Shown here in pieces: positions 55,370 through 64,000 of a stretch of DNA of 64,000 bases. Position numbers and translations under genes: made by a program. Position 1 is the stretch's first letter. Each line of letters starts with the position of its first letter. This stretch comes from Siphonodentalium dalli. Its lineage: Eukaryota; Mollusca; Scaphopoda; Gadilida; Siphonodentaliidae. The stretch covers positions 75,480,705-75,544,704 of the forward strand of contig CP136067.1 in NCBI GenBank assembly GCA_032622095.1, read 5' to 3'. Under the pieces are notes generated by a model. It saw only the letters and a list, made by a program, of their open reading frames with translations. It was not told the DNA's origin and searched no databases.

Positions 55370-55570
55370 GATATCACACTTAAGTGTAATTTAAATGTGA
55401 ATTTGGCTTCCAATTAAATCTGCCATTTCTTTTGAACAAGTTATGTAACACATGGGTGTAGACAGAGTGTGTCCTCTATGGGGTGTTCAACATGGAATTT
55501 CCAACTGAAGCCACCCCCACCAGTCCAGGAATTTAAATTCCATTTTATCCCCATCGGGTTGGGATTTCCC
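55370..55570 (+). repeat. Dispersed repeat, inverted copy of 3540-3870
   Basis: Partner of the 3.7-kb repeat; contains ATCTGCCATTTCTTTTGAA, ACAAGTTATGTAACAC and TGGGGTGTTCAA. Non-coding. Confidence 0.6.
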
Positions 55571-57104
55571 AACTAATACATCAAAACTTCCAAGTGTTTG
55601 ACATTATCAAACTAACTCCCCTCCTAAATTTGGAATTTTCCAATTGATTGATATTTCATTTGGGGTGCCTTTTCCTGGTAGGCATCTTAATATGTTCTCC
55701 CCATTTGTTTTGATATCAGTCCCACCACATTTATCCACACGAACATGAATATTCAGTTCACAATTACATTAATTCAGGATATATGTACAGCTTTCAATAT
55801 TCGTATTGTTTGAAGTGTTAAAATGAAATGGGCTGAAACTGATAACACAGGCAGACACAATTTAATAAGGTTAAAACATAAAATCTGTTAGAACTTATGT
55901 AATTGCTTTTTTATCATTCCATTATTTTTCATCATCCGAACCGGACCATCTGCATGATTAACATGAAATACTGAGGCCCACACAGTTTGCTAATGCTCTG
56001 GTGTTCTAGTTGATCAGTGTGAACATTTTAAACTAATTTTGTAGCAATAATCTGTCTTTAAAATTGAGTTTGAAAAAAACACTACTAGGGTACGAGTCAC
56101 TTTTGCCCCCACACACCCCATGCAAAAGTATGAACATATTGAACTTTTGGTCGTAAAACGTGTTAAATGCTGGTTCGAATAACAAAATATGGATACAAAT
56201 TCAACGTATACTTTTGATCTGAAATTTGTAACTAATCTGCGTCACTGTCATGCATGTGATTTCTAACTGTTATCAGCCTAAAACCCCTGTCATCAATTAA
56301 GTCCCGGGTACAAAATGAACGGTTCTATTGCTACAAAGTATACATAGATGACACTCTGCCTTTGGTCGAGCTTGTTCTTATTTTGATTTGGCAGCCCCAT
56401 TAACTTGCAAGATTTGCCCCCACCCCATTCCTCACCCACATTCTTCCTAATTATGATATACGAATTATGCTGCATGTTGGAATGTGTTTTGACTTCTAGT
56501 TTAAACTCCTTGGCCTATACCACATGGGTGTATCTATGGTGTCGTTAAAACGAGTAAAACATATATGTTAAAAACGATCACGCCACTTTAACAAACGCAT
56601 CGCTATTGATATAACACGTATTAAACGCATCGCTATTGATACAACACGTATTACACGTATTGCTATTGATATAACACGTATTATATCAATAGCGATAAGT
56701 GGCGCTCTCTCTTTTCCATTTAATTTGTTTCTATTTATGTTGTAACGTTTTAACATAATCTGTCCCCCATTCCTCACCCATATTATTCCGAATTATTATA
56801 TCTATTGCGGGGGGGGGGGATATGTAATTATATAGTACTATTGTACTACATGAACCCCGATATTGTCATGCATGTCTATATATCACAACATTTCAATTTC
56901 ATCGTGAATGTCAATGATCTCAATGTCACAATTTCAAAACAAAACAAAAGTTCTACCTCGTTTTACCTCGTTCCAAAATTCTAGATCAATGCCTAGTTTT
57001 GACGAATAACTATTATTGAAGCTAATTTCTCCAAATTTGTTGTGATAAAGGTTGTCCGATTCACGTATATATTGCACAGTTCCATATTTTAATAAAAAAT
57101 GAAA
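55571..57104. other. Unassigned DNA with a 33-bp minisatellite at 56596-56691
   Basis: CGCATCGCTATTGATATAAC, ACGTATT repeats three times at about 33-bp spacing. It is bounded by inverted CGCCACTT (56582) and AAGTGGCGC (56697), with a final inverted unit. A CCCCATTCCTCACCCA block flanks it directly at 56423 and 56763. No gene seen. A G10 tract lies near 56810. Confidence 0.55.
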
Positions 57105-57545
57105 TTCTGTCACCGTCTCACCGACTGGGTACTGGTCTGTGGTTTCTATATTTAGCGCGGTGTTTTCCAGCCAAAATGGCGAAAACCGATCGCCCGGAAG
57201 TCAAATTTCCTATGTGATTTTAGAACATTCCCGCACTAAAAACTTAAAGATCAGAGCGGTAGTTTTGTTGACGATTTTCGCAAGCTACTCGTCAAAATTG
57301 TAGCAAATTAGAACTCTTGTGTTTTATTTGCGACGCGTGAATTCTTTGGTTCTAGTGGGACTTTTCAAACGAAATTACACACATTTTGTGTGCTTGGCAA
57401 GGGCAACATGTTGCTCTGCTCGCTTACTATATACCTTAATATCGCGGAAGTCCATCAAATGTGGGTAAATGTTGCCGGTAGCAGCGGTCTCACCGTGTCA
57501 AGGGAGGTAAACAATGCATGGAGTTTGTCGTTACGGTACGAAATG
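57105..57545 (+). repeat. Dispersed repeat, inverted copy of 7465-8000, abutting the satellite element
   Basis: Contains CTGTCACCGTCTCACCG, GGTCTGTGGTTTCTATATTT, GCGGTAGTTTTGTTGAC, CATGTTGC and GGGAGGTAAACAATGCATGG, matching 7465-8000 reversed. It ends 17 bp before the long inverted arm and may be that arm's outer part. A weak counterpart lies beyond 62498. Confidence 0.65.
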
Positions 57546-57561
57546 TTTACGAAACCTACGG

Positions 57562-58180
57562 ATATTAGTGCAGCGGCCAAACGCCAAAATTGGTCGGGTA
57601 CCCCTACCCAAGGTAGAACAAGTTGAAACCAAATGTTTTTGGTTTAAATAATATTTATTTCTACCCTCCATTAAACATTTTTACATGAAACAAGACATTG
57701 AACCAAATTTGTCTGAAGGAGAAATATATACTGTTCACGAAAATGATAGTGAAAAATAATGGAATTGATGGTGGCTATTGTCAAATCGACGACGAATGAT
57801 ACCCACCAGTGGCTTTTCCCAGAAATAAACGATTTTGGTAATGCGAGCCCTGCGCCTATGTCCTAACTTAATTGCCAACATTGTTGGTGTTAAAATTACC
57901 AGATCATATCATATCTCTACCTGATATGCAAAAAGTGTTGGTTAATTTGGATTTTCCTGCCATTTGGAACCGAAACATTTATTTTTTGCTGAAAACTCGC
58001 TCTTTTTCACAAAAATATTCTTTTTGAAACATTATCATTCGCACGGATATTGCAATAATTCAGAAATATTTAATCCATATGGTGTAGCAGTTATCTGACA
58101 AGCATATGTAGAAAGAAGTTAACAGAAAATTTGAACAAAAATTGTCGAAAAATTACATATTTTTGATAACGACATTACAA
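57562..58180 (+). repeat. Left inverted arm of the 4.9-kb satellite element
   Basis: Reverse complement of 61979-62498 at roughly 80% identity by eye. Landmarks: TAGTGCAGCGGCCAAA, GGTAGAACAAGTTGAAA, TAATGGAATTGATGGTGGCT, CCACCAGTGGCTTTTCC, GCCAACATTGTTGGTGTTAA, CCGAAACATTTATTTTTTG and TCGAAAAATTACATATTTT. About 90 bp at 57636-57730 are extra relative to the right arm. Confidence 0.85.
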
Positions 58181-58745
58181 CATTTTCTAATTGTTCTGAA
58201 TGGGACTCAATATGAATGTTGCACTGAATGGTTTTTCCAGCTATACCGTTTAATATAATACAGATGTGTTCAGGCTTCCAGACCGCCATTCACAACAACA
58301 TATTTTATTGATAACAGGTAATTATGCATGCATTAACATCGAATTTATGGTATTAAAATATGTGTTATAAACAACACATGACCAACTATAGTATGCATAT
58401 AGCTCAGTAGTTATATGGACATCACATGTAGAAAGATTTGACAGAAATTGTGAACGGCTTGCCATATATTGGATTTTAGCTACCGCTCCCCCGAACATGT
58501 TTTGGTCGAAAAAAAAATATATTTATGATAACGACAACACACTTTTCTAAATGATTCTAATGGTACCAAATAATGATTCATGTGATGAAAACCAGATCCG
58601 TCGACACAGGGAGCGTGGTTAATGATGTCCTCAGGCTTCCAAACCCCCAGTTACAACAACACATTTTATTTATAACATATAATTTTATATTAATATATAG
58701 CGATTTTGTAGAACTAAAGTATTTGTTATAAACGACACATGATAT
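58143..58745 (+). repeat. ~360-bp tandem duplication inside the left arm edge
   Basis: GTCGAAAAATTACATATTTT, TGATAACGACA at 58144 and a diverged copy at 58503. Both are followed by TCAGGCTTCCA, ACAACAACA.ATTTTAT, GTTATAAAC.ACACATGA. Confidence 0.7.
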
Positions 58746-58879
58746 CGACTAACATATACGTTGTTGCTGCCACAGTTATTGTTAGTGTTCCTCTAAATCG
58801 ACCAAAATATAGAAAATGGATATTGTATTCTATATCTCATAAACTAGTCTGACCAATTTGTCAAGCGTTATGTTCTATG

Positions 58880-61800
58880 TTTTGGGGTATCCTACACTAT
58901 TAGAAGTAATTAACACACACCACGAACTGAAAGAATATGATCTCAATATTAACTGATGGTGTGTACAAAGGATAGTTATATAAGGAAATACACAATGTTT
59001 ATTATGTATGTGTTGGTTCCCGAAATAGTGTGGCATTTTACAAAACATGGCTGCATGGCAAATATGAAACGCGAATTTTCTATTTTTCGAGAACACTCTA
59101 CCCGATATACAGTCTTGAACACAATACGCACTGAAGCTATATGCTCTCTATATTAACTGATAGTGTGGACGGAAGGTATTGCTATCAGGGAATACACAAT
59201 TTGTATGGGTGGCTTGTGTCTGTGTCGCTTTACACAAAGCGGCTGATAACTAAGAAAGACGAATTTGGTATGTTTTGATGACCCCCTACCCAAACTGAAG
59301 TGTTAAAGTTGAAATAACGAAAGGATTGCTCTCAATATTGACTGAGAATACGGACAATGGCTAGTAATATCAGGGCATACATAATGTTTATAGATGGGTT
59401 GGTTCCCGAAAGTCTTTGACACTTTACAAAAAACGGATGGCAAACGAGAAAGGCGAATACTTTTTTGTTTTGTGGGACCCCTTAATAAACCCATTTACAC
59501 TCTTGAATATACCATGCACTGAAGATATATGATCTTAATATTAACCGACAGTGTAAACGAAAGGTAGTGTTATTGTGGAATATACAACTTGTATGGGTGG
59601 TTTGGTTCCCGAAATCCTAGGGTGCTTTACAAAAGGCAGCTGGCAAATACGAAAGTTGAATTTTCTTTGTTTGAGCCCCCCTGCCCCATTTAAGTCTTAA
59701 ACACATCACGAACTGAAAGGATGTGTTCTCAATAAAAACTGAGGGTGTGGCAAAATATCAGGAAATACACATCTTTAATTGATGGGTTGGTTCCTGAATG
59801 TCTGTGAGAATTTACAAAAAGTGGCTATCAAACGTGAAATGCGAATTTCACTGTTTTGGGTGCCCTTAACCCACTTGAACTCTTGAACACACTATGAACT
59901 GAAGCTATATGCTCTCAGCATTAACTGATTGCGTGAACGAACGGTAGTGCTATCAGGGAATATACAATTAATATGGGTAGTTTGGTTCCCGAAATCCTAG
60001 AGCACTTTATAAAAGACAGCTGATAAATACGAACGGTGAATTTTCTTTGTATTGAGGCTACCCTATCCCATTTGAAGCATTGAACACACCATGAACTGAA
60101 AGGATATGCGCCCAACATTAACTAAGGGTGTAGAGAAATTGACGCTATATCAATAAATAAACACATTTTATGGATGGGTTAGTATGTCTGGGACACTTTA
60201 CAGAAAGCGGCTGGCAAATGAGAAAGACGAATTATCATTGTTTTGGGAGACCCCTAACCCATTAAATATCTTGAACACACCAAGAACTGAAGTTATATGC
60301 TCCAAAAATTAGCTGAAAGGGTAATGCTATCAGGGAATTATCAATTGATATGGGTGGCTTGGTTGCCCCGAAATATTGGGGCACTTTACAAAAAGCGGCT
60401 GGCAAAAACGAAATGCGAATTTTCTATGTTTTGAGGACCCCACTATCCCACTTGAAGTCTTAAACACAACACGAACTTAAATGATATGCTCTCAGTTTTA
60501 ACTGCGAGTGTGGACACAAATGGTAGCAGTATTTCGGAAATACACATATGTTATGGTTGTAATCGTTCCCAAAAGTCTACGGCACTTTCCAACAATCGGC
60601 TGGTAAACTAAAAATGCTAATTTTCCTTTGTCTTAGGGGACTTCAATCCCTATTTGAAGTCTTACCCACATCACTAGCTAAAGGCATATGCTATCAACAT
60701 CACCCGCGATTGTGTCCGAATGGCTCTTCTATCAGAAAAGATGCAATGTTTAATGATAGGTTGATTCACGAAAGCACGTGGCACATTACAAAAAGCAGAT
60801 TGCAAACGATAAAGGCAAATTTTGAGGGACCCCCTACCCCATGTAAACTATTGAACCCATCACGAACTCAATGGATGAGCCCTCAACGTAAAACGACGGT
60901 ATGAACAAATGGCTATTCTATCAGTGAATACACAATTGGTATAGATGGGTTGATACCCAACAGCCAGAGACATTTTACAAAAAGCGGCTGGCAAATAAAA
61001 AATGTGATTTTTCACTGTTTTAGGAACGTCTACTCAATTTGAAGACTAGAACACACCACAAACTAGAACGGTATCTCCTCAGTAGTAACTGAGTGTATGG
61101 AGAATGGTTAGATATATAATGAAGTACACAATTTATATAGATGTATTGGGTTCAGAAAACATGAGCAAGGTACTTTGCGAAAATTGGCTGGAAAATAAGA
61201 AATGCTAAATTTTGAGGGCCCACTGCCCTATTTTAAGTCTTGATGACACCACATGCTGATATGATATGCTCTCAATATTAACCGATGGTTTGAACAATGG
61301 TTAGTTTTTATCAGGATAATGTATACACACCATGGATGTGTGGGTTCTCGTAAGCTTGCATCGTGTGCCACTTCACTTCAATCGGCTGGCACATTTTCAC
61401 TGTTTTATGTACCCCTACCCTATTTAAAGTCTTGAACACATCATGTACTGAAGGGATTAATATCAATAAATTTTGTGGCCGATGGGCTATTCAATCCGGC
61501 ACTATACGATATATTAGGCTGTGTTGGTTTACGACAGCCTGTGACACATTACAAAAGGCGGCTGGAAAATAAAAAAATGCTAATTTTAAGTACCCTGTCG
61601 GAAGTCTTGAGCATACCACGAACTAAAATTATGTATACGTTTTAGCAGAGGGTTTTAATCGATCAGGAAATATTATTTACTTTGGTTGGGCTCGTTTTCC
61701 GAAAGCCTGCGGCACCTTACAAAAGGCGAACGGAATTTAAGAAAGACCATTTTTCAATGATTTGGAGACCACCTACCCTATTTTAACTGAATATATGACA
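58880..61800 (+). repeat. Satellite-like tandem array, ~15 monomers of ~193 bp
   Basis: The landmark TTTACAAAA..GGCTGGCAAA (with variants) starts at 59037, 59229, 59423, 59625, 59811, 60006, 60197, 60385, 60586, 60785, 60973, 61173, 61372, 61549 and 61716. Spacing is 167-202 bp, mostly 186-202. Each monomer also has a GAACACACCACGAACTGAA block, a CTCTCAATATTAACTGA block, ATCAGGGAATACACA, GGTTGGTTCCCGAA and a CCCCTACCC block. Monomers are diverged. Short frames in it are artefacts. Confidence 0.9.
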
Positions 61801-61978
61801 ACGTTCTCTCAGCTACACATCACACTATTTTGCTTTTGATTTAGATACACTGGTATATAAAACTGAGAGAACTACCACCTTGGTGAGACTATAGTGGGGA
61901 TTCATTTGGACATAATATTTATTTCCTTTTTATTACTTATTATTGAGATGGACACTAACAATCACTTTGACAACAAAA

Positions 61979-62498
61979 GTGATTCTGTTGTTAACGAAAA
62001 TATGTAATTTTTCGATTGCTGTTAACTTCTGTCTACATATGCTTATACGAATAACTGCTACACCATATGGATTAAATTGTTTGGCATTATTGCAATACCC
62101 ATTTGAATGATAATGTTTGAAAAACAATATTTTTGTGAAAAAGCGATTTTACAACAAAAAATAAATGTTTCGGCTCCAAATGGCAGGACAATCCAAATTA
62201 ACCAATACCATTTTCATATGAAGTAGATATATGATATGATGTAGTAATTTTAACACCAACAATGTTGGCAATAAGTTAGGACATAGCCGAAAGCGTCGCC
62301 TTACGAACATCGTTTGTTTCTGGAAAAAGTCACTGGTGGGTATCGTTCATCGTTGAGTTGACAATAGCCACCACCAATTCCATTATATTTCACTGTCATT
62401 TTCCTGAACAATATATATTTGTTTTCAACTTGTTCTACCGTTGGTATGGGTATCTAAAAAACTAAAGCTCTTTTTCGATTTGGCCGCTGCACTATATA
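61979..62498 (-). repeat. Right inverted arm of the 4.9-kb satellite element
   Basis: Inverse of 57562-58180. It ends near TGGCCGCTGCACTATAT (62480-62496). Just outside, ATTTACGCCTACCTCGCTGG may be a worn counterpart of the 57.5-kb repeat. Confidence 0.85.
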
Positions 62499-62995
62499 CC
62501 TCACTCTATTACCATTTACGCCTACCTCGCTGGGCGACCATAAAGAAGATAACAATGTGTATTGAACAAGTATATTTCTAGTGCATGTCTAGGATTGCTT
62601 GTCTGCATTGTATTATCTTTCGTCTGATCATAATTATATTTCCTAGACATCCCTCCAGATGAAAAGCAGACCATTCATTTGTATACTTTTATAACCGATG
62701 GGAAGATTCCATTTGGTCAAGAAAGGGTTGCAGAGAGTATCATAATTATGAAGTTGTAATCAGGCTATATTTATCAGCTCTCGCCATGTCATCCCTTAAA
62801 GTGTGGTGTGTCACCATATATCTCCATTCATTCTAAATAACAGTCACAATGTTACAATTGTTACCACATAGCCACCACATGTAGTATATCGCCCTGATTT
62901 ATCACAACATCTGAACACTATATACACACACACCACAATATATATTCATTATATATGGAGGATAAATAAAGCTAATAAATAATACCACGTCCACT
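62499..62995. other. Unassigned DNA
   Basis: No gene. A short CA-rich stretch at 62925-62937 lies left of the G-tract element. Confidence 0.5.
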
Positions 62996-63548
62996 CGGGG
63001 GGGGGGGGGGGGGGGGGGTCTGAAAACAAATTCAGGCACGTATGGCATTTTTCCCTTTCGATCATTTTTTGTAACCCACCCACCCCCACCGCCAAATATT
63101 TTTCCGTTTTCGGCAGTTTTTTCCGACCATTTTTTGACACCCACCCCCCTTTTAACACTAAAACAGAGATTTGCGGGGGGAAATTCACTGTGAACAGCAG
63201 TATATGAATTTCTGTGCATACTATTTATCATGGATGTTAACATGTTAATAGGAATGAGTCATTTTGAGGTCATTCGGCCAAAAAACATGGCTGCCAGCGG
63301 CCATCTTGGATTTCAAAATTTGCAACAAAATACAACACGATAACTGCCTGCAGTCAGTTTACAGTTAGAATTACATTATTTCTCTCATTCAAAGTGGTTT
63401 TGAAGCCCAACTCATTGCCAAAACACTAAAAAACAAGCAGGAAATATTTGTTTTAGTTGCGGAAAAAATTGCTTGTTGGTGGCTTTGACCACCCACCCAC
63501 CCCGGCATACGTGCCGGAATGTTTTTTTTCACCGCCCCCCCCCCCCTG
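62996..63548. mobile_element. G-tract-ended TIR transposon, copy 2 (553 bp)
   Basis: Same element and same orientation as 17214-17767, with near-identical interior (e.g. AGGCACGTATGGCATTTTT, CACTAAAACAGAGATTTGCG and AACTGCCTGCAGTCAGTTTA). The subterminal inverted repeat is clearer here: TTCAGGCACGTATGGC against GCATACGTGCCGGAA. GTCCACT occurs at 62989-62995 and 63549-63555, an exact 7-bp target duplication at a different site. No transposase. Confidence 0.88.
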
Positions 63549-63659
63549 GTCCACTGTGCAAAAACAGTTACCCAGACTATCCACTCATAGATACCATTCA
63601 ATTCATTTATTTTTCATTTCCTTTTGGCTTTAAATCCACATGGCGGTTTGCGCTCCAAC

Positions 63660-64000
63660 ATACACATATCAGGACGTCACCAACAAAGAACGCTCTTTAT
63701 GTTTACCATCATAATATAAACAAACACCAGAAAAGTAACATTTTAAGCTTTTGTTTACATAACAATGGTCAAAATATGACAATAACATACTGTTTATGCG
63801 ATATTTATTATTTGTATACGGACAAAGTCTGTCTCCATTTTGATGTTCTTTCTGTCTGTGCCGGGTTTTGACGGGTGGAACTATTTTCACAGGATACCCA
63901 CCACCAAGGCCAACGGTATCTTTAATCCATTCCTGATATTGTAGCAATACAGAGCGTTTTTCTGATTTTGGAATTGAAAACGTCTGGAAAATGGCTGTGA
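63660..64000 (+). repeat. Family A palindromic repeat copy, cut by window end
   Basis: Blocks GAACGCTCTTTATGTTTACC, GACAATAACATACTGTTTAT and GGTTTTGACGG match 1130-1450. The last bases (ATTGAAAACGTCTGGAAAAT, GGCTGTGA) match the arm of the 28-29 kb palindrome (ATTGAAAACAGCTGGAAATT, GGCTGTGA). Confidence 0.65.

Noticed and set aside
62902..63243. Proline-rich minus frames in the G-tract element
   Set aside because: They translate the homopolymer and GGGTGGG tracts of a non-coding transposon.
1..64000. CRISPR arrays, bacterial operons, rRNA and functional tRNA genes
   Set aside because: No regularly spaced identical short repeats with unique spacers, no ribosome-binding-site-led gene strings, no recognisable rRNA. 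The only tRNA-like sequences are SINE heads.

Overview
This is an animal (metazoan) nuclear DNA window of low to moderate GC. It has no operons, bacterial genes, CRISPR array, rRNA or canonical tRNA gene. It is AT-rich, full of CA, AT and GAT microsatellites, degraded LINEs, a tRNA-derived SINE, and short non-coding repeats with modules reading 'gggccataactct' or 'ggtcaaggtca' and (GACGG)n-like tails. From general memory of such genomes I would place it in a marine lophotrochozoan, most likely a mollusc. No single locus proves that. No complete conventional host gene can be defended. The most gene-like items are one intact 232-codon frame (11584-12282, minus) and three weak splice-flanked exon candidates (1960-2049 minus, 15620-15778 plus, 41807-42240 plus).

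Layout. 0-8 kb: a retroposon of four 130-bp modules with a 19-bp flanking direct repeat, several hairpins, and a 405-bp near-perfect palindrome. 8-14 kb: a LINE 3' end with a poly(A) tract, the 232-codon frame, and a 985-bp hAT-like element with an exact 8-bp target duplication next to a 320-bp palindrome. 15-24 kb: a 554-bp G-tract-ended transposon, a minisatellite, and a head-to-head LINE pair (zinc-knuckle ORF1 on minus, endonuclease/reverse transcriptase ORF2 on plus). 27-33 kb: a matryoshka of inverted repeats. A 1.5-kb palindrome sits in one arm of a larger inverted-repeat element. That arm also carries clustered 16-bp palindromes, and a 1,246-bp element sits inside the larger element. 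34-43 kb: a 350-bp tandem duplication, a Tc1/mariner-like MITE, other MITEs, an RT fragment and large hairpins. 45-55 kb: four more LINE fragments, a SINE, a piggyBac-like palindromic MITE inside a LINE, and a degraded copy of an uncharacterised metazoan gene family. 57-62.5 kb: a 4.9-kb structure with 520-620-bp inverted arms enclosing about 15 copies of a 193-bp satellite. The window ends in a second copy of the G-tract element and another palindromic repeat.

How the pieces relate. At least seven separate LINE fragments are present, every one broken, so none can supply retrotransposition itself. The SINE's 3' end resembles the 3' end next to the minus-strand LINE ORF1, which suggests a SINE/LINE partnership. 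Nested insertions give relative ages. The piggyBac-like MITE is younger than its host LINE. The 1,246-bp element is younger than the repeat it splits, because an uninterrupted inverted copy of that repeat survives at 40.1-40.5 kb. The strongest novelty candidate is a set of three TIR transposons with CAGGGGG/CCCCCTG-type ends and exactly 7-bp target duplications. The second is the 4.9-kb inverted-repeat-bounded satellite element.
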